A stretch of DNA of 31,381 nucleotides, from positions 1 to 31,381 of the IMG/VR virus record IMGVR_UViG_3300046750_000394; one strand, given 5' to 3'. The translations under genes and the position numbers were made by a program. The DNA is from a virus. Each line of letters begins with the position of its first letter. The first letter of the stretch is position 1. Under the pieces are notes generated by a model. That model made no database searches and was not told the origin of the DNA. It saw only the letters and a list, made by a program, of their open reading frames with translations. This document shows positions 13,434 through 21,930 of the stretch, in pieces.

Positions 13434-14294
13434 TTATACCCCACACATTCCCTCACACTCAGCCTTAAAATCCCAAGTAAGTTGCCCCTTTTCTTCATCG
13501 GTATCAAAGTCTACTTGGTCTAAAGGTTTAGCAGATTGGTGTAAAAAAACTGGCATATTGAGCTTATCATATTTTATGAATTTTTCTCTAATTTGCTTAT
13601 CAAATTCAATAGCTTTTTTAAATTCGTTAGGCTCATTATCTCTTAAATGTCGCCAGTCCTCATTATTATGAAATGGGCAATAGTAGCACGCTGACCTTGG
13701 TGGTTCTTTATAACCATTATCTAATAGCCATTTTTTACAGTCATTGCGTGTTATTTTTTGCTCAATCAAAGGGTGTCTTTTAACACACCAAGCGTTTCTA
13801 CTGTCTTTCATTCGCTGTATTTCGTCCCAGCTAATACCTATCCACTCAGTTATGGTTGCGTGCTTTTGACCTCTTTTTACATTAAACTTATTCCTAAGAT
13901 ACTTGTGGATAGGTTTAATTTTAAAGCCAGCAGTACATTGCCTACCTAAAGCACCTATTACAGAGCCATCTTTTTTAAGCCCATATACTGGTATCTCTTT
14001 TGGCATATACATAACGCCATCTCTCTTTCTTTTATATGGCGTTAATGACTTTTCTGTAAGGCTACCAGCTGTAACTTTTACAACTGGATAAGGTAAGACA
14101 GACTCTAGCCACTCTAAATGCTCGTAAACAGATTGTGGCTCAGCTTGGGTATCTGCAAAAATAGCTAAATCTGGCATTGGCTTAATTAAACCTTTAACAG
14201 CCATTAAAGCCATCGCTGTGGATTGTACACCAGCACCTAAGCTGAGTACATTATACTTAGTTGGTTCTGGTGGTTGTAAAAAAGAATACTCCAT
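13434..14294 (-). CDS. PAPS reductase-like protein (PP-loop, adenine nucleotide alpha hydrolase family)
   Basis: 286 aa from ATG 14294, two bases after the stop of the primase-helicase. The PP-loop SLGAGVQST (residues 18-26) would bind ATP pyrophosphate. FADTQAEPQSVYEHLEWLES follows, then GRQCTAGFKIKPIHKYLRNK and WIGISWDEIQRMK, then RSACYYCPFHNNEDW with a CxxC pair, and Cys residues again at the C-terminus (CEGMCGV). This is the common phage 'PAPS reductase/sulfotransferase' family. True sulfate reduction is unlikely; relatives such as DndC and tRNA-thiolation enzymes move sulfur onto nucleic acid. An Fe-S or zinc site built from the Cys residues is plausible. The exact substrate is unknown. 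Confidence 0.85.
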   Translation of the reverse strand: MEYSFLQPPEPTKYNVLSLGAGVQSTAMALMAVKGLIKPMPDLAIFADTQAEPQSVYEHLEWLESVLPYPVVKVTAGSLTEKSLTPYKRKRDGVMYMPKEIPVYGLKKDGSVIGALGRQCTAGFKIKPIHKYLRNKFNVKRGQKHATITEWIGISWDEIQRMKDSRNAWCVKRHPLIEQKITRNDCKKWLLDNGYKEPPRSACYYCPFHNNEDWRHLRDNEPNEFKKAIEFDKQIREKFIKYDKLNMPVFLHQSAKPLDQVDFDTDEEKGQLTWDFKAECEGMCGV

Positions 14295-14295
14295 A

Positions 14296-16275
14296 TTATA
14301 GTAGGGTTTGATAATAATATTTCTTACCATTAGACTGCTTCTTAAAGGCTATAATAGCCCCAGAATCCTCTAAAACTTTTACTAAGTTATCTACCTTTCG
14401 TCTGCCCCATTCTGAGCTTTCTACTAGGAAATCTTTACTTACAGCGTCCTCTTTAGATAGTGGTACTAGCTTCTGAATCTCTCCAGCCTCACTATGTTGC
14501 CTTATGGCTTGCTCTACTTCTTTATCGTAAAACGATAGGCTAAACTCTGTGTGCTTGTTACCATTAGTGCATTCCTTAACCTCAGCATTAAACTTAGCGA
14601 CTTTCTGACCGACATAGCCTACGCCACCCTCGTTATCTTTATCCAGAATAAGAGTAGAGTACCCAGAGTTTTCACGACTAAAAGGTACTGTAGGATCAAT
14701 AAGATAGCTCGCACCTTTGTAAGCACCTCTCTTACTACTAGCACCTCTAGCACCTCTAGTACCATCTGTGTTTTTACTAGTGTGGTCAATTATCAGCACA
14801 CACTTACCAGCCATAGCGAAAGGCTTACATAGATCGTTAATTATCTGCAAAGCACCCATGTTATCGTTTTCATCGTAACCAGAGTTAGCCATATAGTTGG
14901 CTATCCCATCAATCACGACTAAGCTAAACTCGTCATCTCGCACGCCAGCTTGTAGAATCTTAATCTCTTTATTATCTTTATCGTTTGGGTCGAACATATC
15001 AGACCTATACAGAAACTTAGCACCAGAATCTTTAGCTATTAGCTTTAGCTCACCTATTGGTGCTTCTAAATATTCTAAGCGTTTAGTGATATTGTTTTTA
15101 CTCGATTCTGGGTCTAAATAAAGCACGCTGTTGCCTCGTCTTAGCTCTTGCATGGAAATATAAAGGGCTATCCAGCTTTTAGAGATTCCAGCTTGTCCAT
15201 GTATCTCGTTCATCTCGCCACGATAAAATAAAAATTTATCCTTATCGTACTCGCCAACGCTAGGCGTAGCTATTTTGCGTTCTGATTCTAGCCACTCTAG
15301 GTTTAAGATATTTTCTGTCAGTTGCTCCCAGCTAGATAAAGTCTCTGTGCTTTCTATCTGCTGTTTGTTTTTGTTAAAGACTTTGTTGGTAAAGTCGTCC
15401 AGCATCTTTTGTGCTTCAGCTGTTAGCTCTACCGACTGACTATACTGGTCGTTTACTAAATAACCTAGTGGCATATTAGACTTCTCAGTAGCTTCTTTTA
15501 CTTTGCGTTCAAAGTCTCTTACATCGTTATTATTTGCCCTATCCCAAGGTGGGTTACATCTAGGGTTAAAATCTGACCATAAGATACTGCACGCCTCGCC
15601 CTCTGGTAGTGCGAAACCTCTGACAAGTACAGATGCAGTTTTAAAGAGTGTGCTATGCCCACCCATGCCTTGTACAGCTTCTGGCATTTGACTAATGTAG
15701 TTTCTGGCTCGCTCTACGATGTTACTATTTACACTAAATGATTTAGGTAGTGTACCAGCTGTTGTATTTACTACAACCTTGGGGCTTGCTAGTTCTCGTA
15801 TATGCTGTGGCAACGCTACTGGTTCTAGCCCAGCTGTCTCCCACTTGTACTCGTTACCATCTACAACGCTGTTAGGTGCGACTATGTAGCCATTAGATAG
15901 TAAGTCGATACCTTTAACTAGATTGGTTTTTCTAGGTGGTGGGTTTCCATCTGTGCTATATACATAGTGACAGCCACCAGAGCCAGTACGACTGGTCGCA
16001 GTTAATGGTAGATCGCCAAGCTCATGTATGCTTTCAAAGCCATTTACATCGCCATGTATATCTACATCTATAACACAGATACCAGATGCGTCTAAAGCTA
16101 TACCAATATTAGCATCTGGGCTTTTAGTCCACCACTCTCTGATAGTTTTAAAATCAGTCGTAGCGTCCTTAAATCCATTTGCTGTTAGTGGCTTTTTAGA
16201 GTTAGGAATAAGTGGGAATATGTGAAGCCCTACCTTTGCATTAGATAGAGCATAGTGTAATTTAGTTTTTTGCAT
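14296..16275 (-). CDS. Primase-polymerase / helicase replication protein
   Basis: 659 aa. Residues 1-160 are an archaeo-eukaryotic type prim-pol domain: FPLIPNSKKPL, GFKDATTD, NIGIALD, the catalytic CVIDVDIHGD (Asp70, Asp72) and SRTGSGGCHYVY (His103). Residues about 345-560 are a RecA-fold RepA/DnaB-like helicase with Walker A GQAGISKS (360-367) and VLYLDPESSK, then Walker B LVVIDGI. The C-terminal 80 residues look like a winged helix (SSEWGRRKVDNLVKVLEDSG), which could dock on the origin. The protein would make primers and unwind DNA; a separate phage DNA polymerase is not seen, so the host enzyme is likely used. It overlaps the dNMP kinase gene by one base. Confidence 0.88.
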   Translation of the reverse strand: MQKTKLHYALSNAKVGLHIFPLIPNSKKPLTANGFKDATTDFKTIREWWTKSPDANIGIALDASGICVIDVDIHGDVNGFESIHELGDLPLTATSRTGSGGCHYVYSTDGNPPPRKTNLVKGIDLLSNGYIVAPNSVVDGNEYKWETAGLEPVALPQHIRELASPKVVVNTTAGTLPKSFSVNSNIVERARNYISQMPEAVQGMGGHSTLFKTASVLVRGFALPEGEACSILWSDFNPRCNPPWDRANNNDVRDFERKVKEATEKSNMPLGYLVNDQYSQSVELTAEAQKMLDDFTNKVFNKNKQQIESTETLSSWEQLTENILNLEWLESERKIATPSVGEYDKDKFLFYRGEMNEIHGQAGISKSWIALYISMQELRRGNSVLYLDPESSKNNITKRLEYLEAPIGELKLIAKDSGAKFLYRSDMFDPNDKDNKEIKILQAGVRDDEFSLVVIDGIANYMANSGYDENDNMGALQIINDLCKPFAMAGKCVLIIDHTSKNTDGTRGARGASSKRGAYKGASYLIDPTVPFSRENSGYSTLILDKDNEGGVGYVGQKVAKFNAEVKECTNGNKHTEFSLSFYDKEVEQAIRQHSEAGEIQKLVPLSKEDAVSKDFLVESSEWGRRKVDNLVKVLEDSGAIIAFKKQSNGKKYYYQTLL

Positions 16276-16826
16276 TAGTTAATAAGTGTTTCTATAATCT
16301 CGCTGGCTCGCTTTATGTCGCCAACATCAATACTATCATTAAATGATAAATATTCTGAGCTTATAGGTGTTTCAGTTTTGTGTTCGTTAGTGTAATTAAT
16401 ACCATCTCTGGTAAGTGAAATAATGTAGCCACCTTGGCTTTGTATAAACTTAGCCTCATTATCAAATCGTAAGTCATCAATTAGAATAATTTTATCGGTG
16501 CTTATGTACTTTCTTAGTCGCTGGTTCATAGCCCTTAGCCATATATCGTCTAGTACAGTTTCACGACCCCAGCTAGTGCCAAGGGTCTGCATAAGCTCCC
16601 TACCAGATACGCCATCTAGCCAAGGTATTGGCTCTTGCTTTCCCTCTGGGTCATTCACAAAGTGTTCTGTAAGCCCCATAGCTTTAAGCATATCTTTAAT
16701 GGGTGTAGCAAAGCTTTCTATAGCGTAGTCGTTATAACCAGACTTAACTAGCTCATTAGCCACTACTGTCTTGCCTACGCCTCTTGCACCAGTAAATGCT
16801 ATGATTAGGTTACTTTCGTTTTTCAT
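16275..16826 (-). CDS. Deoxynucleoside monophosphate kinase (P-loop)
   Basis: 183 aa from ATG 16826. The P-loop GARGVGKT (residues 13-20) opens the fold, followed by FATPIKDMLKAMGLTEHF and then DGVSGRELMQTLGTSWGRE, which is the LID/substrate region of phage dNMP kinases (T4 gp1-like). IILIDDLRFDNEAKFI is the Walker B-like stretch. The enzyme phosphorylates dNMPs released from host DNA to dNDPs for phage replication, and in some phages handles modified nucleotides. A TTG nine bases upstream could add three residues but overlaps the preceding gene; I prefer the ATG. Confidence 0.82.
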   Translation of the reverse strand: MKNESNLIIAFTGARGVGKTVVANELVKSGYNDYAIESFATPIKDMLKAMGLTEHFVNDPEGKQEPIPWLDGVSGRELMQTLGTSWGRETVLDDIWLRAMNQRLRKYISTDKIILIDDLRFDNEAKFIQSQGGYIISLTRDGINYTNEHKTETPISSEYLSFNDSIDVGDIKRASEIIETLIN

Positions 16827-17016
16827 CGCTTTCAAAAGTTAGCTGTTCCATAGCTGAGTTCAACCATTGTACACAGCCCTTAAAATAAACTCTGTCACTC
16901 TCTTGTAATCTAGTATCTATTTTTAATACTAGCCTACGAGCTTGGCGTACCTTTTCGTATAGTCCTTGTGCGTGCATACGCATTGCATCTTCATCTTTAA
17001 AATCTTCTTTTAGCAT
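16810..17016 (-). CDS. Small helical protein (68 aa), unknown
   Basis: Begins MLKEDFKDEDAMRMHAQGLY and is almost entirely helical and charged, with RRLVLKIDTRLQESDRVYFK suggesting a small helical bundle. No family recognised. It lies between the methyltransferase and the kinase and overlaps the kinase by 17 nt, so it belongs to this metabolic operon. An adapter or regulator role is possible. Confidence 0.65.
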   Translation of the reverse strand: MLKEDFKDEDAMRMHAQGLYEKVRQARRLVLKIDTRLQESDRVYFKGCVQWLNSAMEQLTFESDEKRK

Positions 17017-17040
17017 TTATGTTTAATTGGTTATATGTTG

Positions 17041-17694
17041 TTAAAAAAGTGATTGCTGTGCAGTTTCTCTTTTTATTCTGGAAACTGATTCTTTAAAGTA
17101 ATCTTCATCTACTTCACAAGCTGTTAAGTGTAAGCCAGCATAATGTGAAGCTACTGCTATTGAGCCAGAGCCTAAGTGTGTGTCTAAGATTTTGTCGCCA
17201 TCGTTAGCGTAGTTTTGAAATATCCAATCATATAGTTTTACTGGCTTTTGAGTTGGGTGTATTTTATTCATTCCTGTTTCGTGTTTTGCTGAACTACCAC
17301 ACCAATGAACTTTTGAAATTCTTATAGGCTTATCAAAACTCGTGTAAGCTAATTCAGCATCTGCAAATAAACTTTTTCCATTGTTTTTATCCCAAACAAT
17401 CCAACAAGATTTATCTTTTTGAATTTTTGTAATAAAATAATTTCCACCCCAAATTATTTGATTTTTTGAGACTCTAAACAATTCATCGAAATATTCTTTA
17501 TTAGGAGTGTGTTTATCCCAATCCTTGCTTTTATGCTTAACGCCTCCTGTTATGGAATTGATTTTATTTCCCATATCAATCCCATAGGGTGGGTCAACTA
17601 CTGCTAAGTCAAAATGCTTATCTGGATACTTAGCCATTAAATCCATATTATCACAGCATCTTAAATCTAGTAAATCTGTTTTGTATGTTTCCAT
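17041..17694 (-). CDS. DNA adenine methyltransferase (DPPY type)
   Basis: 217 aa. The catalytic motif VVDPPYGI (DPPY at residues 34-37) comes before the SAM-binding motif LDTHLGSGSIAVASHYAG (about 173-190), so the order is motif IV then I, the beta arrangement. HPTQKPVKLYDWIFQNYA before it is the usual motif X region of phage and restriction N6-adenine (or N4-cytosine) methyltransferases. SAM is the methyl donor. With no restriction enzyme partner, the likely role is protecting phage DNA from host restriction or marking it for regulation. The recognition sequence cannot be read from the protein. The start is coupled to the upstream stop (TGATG). Confidence 0.88.
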   Translation of the reverse strand: METYKTDLLDLRCCDNMDLMAKYPDKHFDLAVVDPPYGIDMGNKINSITGGVKHKSKDWDKHTPNKEYFDELFRVSKNQIIWGGNYFITKIQKDKSCWIVWDKNNGKSLFADAELAYTSFDKPIRISKVHWCGSSAKHETGMNKIHPTQKPVKLYDWIFQNYANDGDKILDTHLGSGSIAVASHYAGLHLTACEVDEDYFKESVSRIKRETAQQSLF

Positions 17695-18854
17695 CAGCTA
17701 GTAATATGTTGGTAATATCTTGTGATTAGCCCAGCTTTCTTATCGTACTCAAATCCAGATGCACCTTTCATTGATCCGATAAACCCAGCACCAGAGTGCC
17801 AAGCATCAGTAGAGCATAAAGCTGGTAAATACTCTACTAACAACCCACGCTGTTCCTCCCAGCCATTGGCTGTCTCAGAAACTACACGCATAGGCTGGTT
17901 TTTTTTCTTATGATGTATATGACCCATCTTTAGATGCCTAAATTTGGTCGTACCCCATTCTTTAGCAAACTCTGTACTTATGATCGCTTGCCATTGATTC
18001 ATACGCACGCCATCGCCATGCGTCCAGACCAATAGATTGTTGCCATACACCAGATACTTTCTGCTACTAGGTTGCCTTAGTACATTTATATTTGGGCAAG
18101 CCTCATAAAACGCATCTAAGACCCTAGAAAGCCATACACAGCTATGCCAGTCGTGGTTACCCTCGACTACAACTATATCGACTACTGGGGCTAATTTTGA
18201 AGCAATCTGCACTACATCGTAACAAGCCTTAATAGCGTAATCAATACCACGATGAAAGCGAGTATCTACATCTAATACATTACCACTTTTTTCTGTGGTA
18301 TTACTTCTGGTATCAGTATGTAGAATATCGCCACCAAAGGTTACTATCATACGCTCTGGCTTGTTAAATCGACTAGCTAAACCCTCAGCTGATTCTACCA
18401 TACGCTTTACTGCTATGTCGCAGTTATAGTCAGTATCGTTAGTCTCAGCTTTCTCTGCGTACATTCTTATATGAGCATCGTATATACTTATCTCGCCCAG
18501 TACACTATTTTGGGTTTTGCTTGGGGCTTTAGTTTTAACTTTGGCTTTGCCTTTAACGGCATCACACAAGCCAGATACAAACTCTTGCATCTGCTCAGCT
18601 TCTGGTATTAATCTACGCCACTCTCTTACTGGTTTGCCTTGCTCATCATACTGCACAGTCGTTTTATGTAACTGTAAGTGTTCTGGCTTTTTAGCACTTG
18701 TAAGGTAAGGCACTAAGCCACGAGCTTCTAGCTTCTTAATTGTATCCCTTACATTTTCTCTTGGGATACCTAATTTTCTAGCTGTCTCTGACTTGTTACC
18801 AGTTTCTAAGTATAAATCTAATACTTGCTGTTGCTTGGGTGTTATTTTAGCCAT
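17694..18854 (-). CDS. Metallophosphoesterase with N-terminal winged HTH
   Basis: 386 aa from ATG 18854; a GTG at 18878 would add 8 residues over the preceding gene. Residues 4-50 (TPKQQQVLDLYLETGNKSET, ARKLGIPRENVRDTIKKLEA) are a sigma-like/LuxR-type HTH. Residues about 115-345 are a calcineurin-like phosphoesterase: DAH (126-128), GGD (174-176), GNHD (232-235), His279 in WTHGDG and GHIHH (311-315), which together coordinate two metal ions. Such proteins may cleave nucleic acid or a nucleotide; the HTH suggests action on DNA, like SbcD/Mre11 relatives, but there is no matching ATPase. The combination recurs in phages of aquatic bacteria as far as I recall; the substrate is unknown. Confidence 0.82.
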   Translation of the reverse strand: MAKITPKQQQVLDLYLETGNKSETARKLGIPRENVRDTIKKLEARGLVPYLTSAKKPEHLQLHKTTVQYDEQGKPVREWRRLIPEAEQMQEFVSGLCDAVKGKAKVKTKAPSKTQNSVLGEISIYDAHIRMYAEKAETNDTDYNCDIAVKRMVESAEGLASRFNKPERMIVTFGGDILHTDTRSNTTEKSGNVLDVDTRFHRGIDYAIKACYDVVQIASKLAPVVDIVVVEGNHDWHSCVWLSRVLDAFYEACPNINVLRQPSSRKYLVYGNNLLVWTHGDGVRMNQWQAIISTEFAKEWGTTKFRHLKMGHIHHKKKNQPMRVVSETANGWEEQRGLLVEYLPALCSTDAWHSGAGFIGSMKGASGFEYDKKAGLITRYYQHITS

Positions 18855-18867
18855 AGGTAAATATAGT

Positions 18868-19185
18868 TTAGATGTCACTTTGCTCTATCAGAGCATTAAT
18901 TGCTTGTAATTCTAGCTCGCCTTGTATCATTTTCGGCAAGCTATTAAAGGGTATAGTTTTGTCGGTTTCATCGTCACTTAAAATAGTGATTAGCCCAAAA
19001 TCCAAATCTTCTACATCGTATTCTGAGCAAGCATGAGTACCAAATGCGTGATCAAAACTCGCATCTAGTTTTACTACATCGCCAGAGCAGTTCACTATAT
19101 AAATATCAGTATCTTTATAGGTGTCGTTATTTATTTCAAACTCAACCTCTTTCAGCTGTACGCTTTGTCTATCTTGTACGCTCAT
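18868..19185 (-). CDS. Unknown acidic protein (105 aa)
   Basis: Begins MSVQDRQSVQLKEVEFEIND, then a probable beta-sheet (DIYIVNCSGDVVKLDASFDH) and many Asp/Glu, ending in a helix (MIQGELELQAINALIEQ). No family recognised. It overlaps the 104-aa gene upstream by 4 nt and the metallophosphoesterase frame downstream, so it is co-translated. A partner of the phosphoesterase is possible but unproven. Confidence 0.6.
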   Translation of the reverse strand: MSVQDRQSVQLKEVEFEINNDTYKDTDIYIVNCSGDVVKLDASFDHAFGTHACSEYDVEDLDFGLITILSDDETDKTIPFNSLPKMIQGELELQAINALIEQSDI

Positions 19186-19496
19186 TTGTTTATCTTTCTT
19201 TTAGCGTTATAAAAGTCGTCACGATTGTAGCCAAAGTGTTCACAAGCCACTCTTACTGAGCAGGCGTTATAATCAATATAAGTTAGTACAGCGTGTACAA
19301 AATCTATATCTGACTCAAACTCAGTAGCTCGTTTCATTGGCTTAGTTTCAATCATTCCAGCTTGCTGTAACTTGCTACTAGCCTCTCTGCATTTTTTAGC
19401 GAATTTATCAAATGAGTAGGCTTTTTCTAGTTTATCAGAAAGGTAATTAAGCATACCTTTGTCGTTGTTTGTGTGTGTGCTTTCGATAGCGTCCAT
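19182..19496 (-). CDS. Unknown helical protein with HTH-like end (104 aa)
   Basis: Begins MDAIESTHTNNDKGMLNYLS. It is basic and helical, and residues about 70-104 (AVLTYIDYNACSVRVACEHF, GYNRDDFYNAKRKIN) fit a helix-turn-helix, with the conserved-looking FGYNRDDFYNAKRK as recognition helix. It is the first gene after the terminator at 19527-19560, so it may open a separate transcript. A regulatory role in replication is possible; no family recognised. Confidence 0.6.
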   Translation of the reverse strand: MDAIESTHTNNDKGMLNYLSDKLEKAYSFDKFAKKCREASSKLQQAGMIETKPMKRATEFESDIDFVHAVLTYIDYNACSVRVACEHFGYNRDDFYNAKRKINK

Positions 19497-19526
19497 AATT
19501 TATTTATAATTTAATAGTTAATGTTT

Positions 19527-19560
19527 TAAAAAAAAGCACCCCTAGCTAACTAAGGGTGCT
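19527..19560 (-). terminator. Strong terminator after the SSB-like gene
   Basis: Minus-strand AGCACCCTTAG and CTAGGGGTGCT form an 11-bp stem around TTAG, followed by nine Ts (19527-19535). It separates the recombination genes from the methyltransferase/primase block and may act as an attenuator, because the downstream genes show no obvious promoter. Confidence 0.88.
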
Positions 19561-19568
19561 GTATATAA

Positions 19569-20012
19569 TTACCAAGGTGCGTCCACGCTACCAGAGTCAC
19601 TTGTAGTGGCTTCAGCTGGTTTAGTGGTTTCGCTTTCCTTATAGCCTCTTACTTCATTGCGTTCGTCTTTTTCTATGACATAAACACGCAAGTCACGACC
19701 AAGTAAATCGTCCTCGCTGTGTAGCTGAGTAACGCCAATAGCATCGCATAGGCTCTTTAGCTGTTGCTTAGCAATCTCTACTGTTTTCTCATTTTTGTTT
19801 CTGAGATTGTAGTTCTGCCAGACCTTGCGACCCTCGTACTCTCCAGATAGAGTAAACTCTACTGATAGGTATTCGCCATCACCAGCACGAGTAGTCTTAA
19901 CTGTGCTATTGGTAATGCTTACATTGTACTCACCTTTAGGTAGTGTACCATAAGTTTTTTTCTCTACTTCAACGCTGTTAGCGTCAAATCCATTTTCTCC
20001 GAATATAGACAT
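19569..20012 (-). CDS. Single-stranded DNA-binding protein, DUF669-like
   Basis: 147 aa. Residues about 18-75 (TYGTLPKGEYNVSITNSTVK, YLSVEFTLSGEYEGRKVWQN, YNLRN) have the strand pattern of the OB-like DUF669 proteins: GxYxxxI near the start and GR(K)xW in the middle. KTVEIAKQQLKSLCDAIGV is the typical helix after it. The C-terminus ends with an acidic, disordered stretch and SVDAPW, similar in style to SSB tails that recruit partners. It lies next to Sak4 and the nuclease, as in other phages. It would coat ssDNA during replication and annealing. Confidence 0.75.
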   Translation of the reverse strand: MSIFGENGFDANSVEVEKKTYGTLPKGEYNVSITNSTVKTTRAGDGEYLSVEFTLSGEYEGRKVWQNYNLRNKNEKTVEIAKQQLKSLCDAIGVTQLHSEDDLLGRDLRVYVIEKDERNEVRGYKESETTKPAEATTSDSGSVDAPW

Positions 20013-20037
20013 AATTTTATTTTAATTTAGTTGGTTA

Positions 20038-20814
20038 TTATTTGTTATTAGTTTCTTTTAATGCACTCATTAAAGACTTCCAGTCTAATGGTATCTCACT
20101 AGGTAAGTTACCAAAAGCACCACGCCCACCAGCTGGATAGGCTGGGCTTTTTTGAGTGAATAAAAATCTCTGACCTCTGCCAGTATCTATGGCTCGTGAC
20201 TTTTCATTAAAGCCAGCACCCTCTTTTTTAACGACTGTCTTAGTGTTGGCAAATCCAACAAAGTCAGCCCATCTAAATAAAGCGTTAGATGCCTTATCGT
20301 TAATATCAAATATATACTTATCGTATGACTCAGTAAGTGGGTCGGTATATATTTTAACTTTTATATGACCAATAAGAATACTAGCCATGCTTTTTTGGTT
20401 TCTTAATACATCTAGCAAATCCATTAGCTCACGCCATCTGGATAAAGCCTCTGTGTATCCTTTGCCATACCCACCACCAACTTTTTCAATGCTGGTAGCG
20501 TTTTCTTTTTTGCAGACATCGTCATACACCAAAGGTTCTAACGCTGATGCTGAATCTATCACGACAGTTTTATATTCGTGATCGTCTTTTATTAAAACGC
20601 CAAGTGCTTCTTTTACTTCATCGAAACTATTTAGCGTTGGGAATTTTGCACAGTCCAAAGCATCTACGCCTTCTTCTTGCTTTATGGGTAAAACAATCGG
20701 TGCGTTACTACCACACGCAAATGTACTCTTACCTATTTTTTCTACACCCAGTATAATCATTCTAGGTGCTTTTTGTTGTGTACCTTTTGAGATACTTTTT
20801 AGATTTATAGCCAT
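20038..20814 (-). CDS. Sak4-like recombination ATPase (RecA-fold)
   Basis: 258 aa. The Walker A GVEKIGKST (residues 23-31) is followed by SNAPIVLPIKQEEGVDALDC and the Walker B TVVIDSAS (83-90). VGGGYGKGYTEALSRWRELM and SILIGHIKVK complete the Sak4/AAA_24 signature. Length is at the usual 220-260 aa. Sak4 proteins are single-strand annealing or strand-exchange ATPases that work with phage SSB. It stands between the SSB-like gene and the PD-(D/E)XK nuclease, forming a classic nuclease/annealase/SSB set, with overlaps or gaps below 30 nt. Confidence 0.85.
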   Translation of the reverse strand: MAINLKSISKGTQQKAPRMIILGVEKIGKSTFACGSNAPIVLPIKQEEGVDALDCAKFPTLNSFDEVKEALGVLIKDDHEYKTVVIDSASALEPLVYDDVCKKENATSIEKVGGGYGKGYTEALSRWRELMDLLDVLRNQKSMASILIGHIKVKIYTDPLTESYDKYIFDINDKASNALFRWADFVGFANTKTVVKKEGAGFNEKSRAIDTGRGQRFLFTQKSPAYPAGGRGAFGNLPSEIPLDWKSLMSALKETNNK

Positions 20815-20821
20815 TTAATTT

Positions 20822-21895
20822 TTAGTTATCTTGGTTAATATTTAGTTCGTCAGCTTCAGTTATCTGGCGTACACCAGTAACTTGTAAGCCCAAAGTTTCT
20901 TTTAGTTCTGAGATCGGTGCTTTGCCTATCATATCTTTTGGCAAGTGCATCAAGTCCTCTGTCTTGTATTGGTTGTCTTTATTGCCTTGGGTAAAGGTAA
21001 TGTCGCCAGCCTCGTAGGTTATAGATTCGCCATCTGAATCTATGGTAGTCGCCCAGTCGCCTAACAAGTGTGGGTTTAGTAAATGCTGGTCGCATGGTTT
21101 AGCAGTATCAGCTATATCTTTATTATGTAGCGAACAAGACCAGCGACCATCGCCATCTAGCTCAGCTGTACTATGCACACAGCTACGACAAGACTTAAAT
21201 GGCAATGGTGCTGGTTTCTCCGATGTTCCCCAACATATATCCTTAACACTACAAAAACGGCATATAAAAGCATTAGGTTTGTCCGTACAGCGTTCTGGTG
21301 GTGTGTCTGATGTTATCACACGCTTAGCACGCTCTAAGAGATTCTGGGCGTAAATCTCGTCCTTTTCTATAAACTCGCCATATAGCTCGTCATTATCTTT
21401 ACAGACCGACATATAGTAAGCCCTAGGTAGTTTAGACCATAACATATACACTTGCATCTGTGCGTAATGCTGTGGCTTGCTTTTCTTACAGCCCTCTTTT
21501 TTTAGCTTAGTAAAACTCTTTAAGCTATGAGTTTTAAATTCTAACAAGTGCCAAGTGTTTGGCTGTTCTGGTAAGCCCTTACACGCACCATCTAAATGAC
21601 CACCAGCGTGACCACCTATATCTTTATAAGCAAACTGGTTTCCATTTTTATCAAACTCATGTACCACAACGCCTATGCGTTTCAAGTCCTCTACAAATCT
21701 AAATTCTTCTAAGTGACCACGATTAAATAGCTTATACATTCTGCCACTAAACTCTTCAGCTACACAATGCCTAAAGCTATACCATAAATAACGCTCACAC
21801 TCGTGACCTAGCATAGAGCCACCTAAGTAGGATCGTGGGGCTTGTGTGGATTGCTCAGCTTCCCAAGCATCGTAGATTAGTGTAATGGTATCCAT
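20822..21895 (-). CDS. PD-(D/E)XK exonuclease (Cas4/RecB-like) with two Cys clusters
   Basis: 357 aa from ATG 21895 (MDTITLIYDAWEAEQ). A longer frame begins at 21961, but its first 22 residues overlap a TTGACA-containing leader. Catalytic residues: GHLDGA (Asp102), LEFKTH (Glu119, Lys121) and the QMQVYM helix (Gln147, the motif IV Gln/Tyr). Cys33 together with Cys203, Cys212, Cys215 and Cys221 matches the Cas4/AddB-type Fe-S arrangement. A second group (Cys236, 239, 254, 268) could bind zinc. The last 80 residues after this are unlike Cas4. The enzyme would resect DNA ends to make single strands for Sak4. Confidence 0.8.
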   Translation of the reverse strand: MDTITLIYDAWEAEQSTQAPRSYLGGSMLGHECERYLWYSFRHCVAEEFSGRMYKLFNRGHLEEFRFVEDLKRIGVVVHEFDKNGNQFAYKDIGGHAGGHLDGACKGLPEQPNTWHLLEFKTHSLKSFTKLKKEGCKKSKPQHYAQMQVYMLWSKLPRAYYMSVCKDNDELYGEFIEKDEIYAQNLLERAKRVITSDTPPERCTDKPNAFICRFCSVKDICWGTSEKPAPLPFKSCRSCVHSTAELDGDGRWSCSLHNKDIADTAKPCDQHLLNPHLLGDWATTIDSDGESITYEAGDITFTQGNKDNQYKTEDLMHLPKDMIGKAPISELKETLGLQVTGVRQITEADELNINQDN

Positions 21896-21930
21896 TTTGT
21901 GAATACCAATAAATATTACTGTGCGTTTTA

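Noticed and set aside
13240-13446. 68-codon minus-strand ORF over the repeat region
   Set aside because: Its sequence is produced by the GGCTCTGCA repeats and ATATAT run, has odd composition (many Cys, Trp, Leu) and no leader. A plus-strand ORF at 13277-13468 over the same bases is equally artificial.
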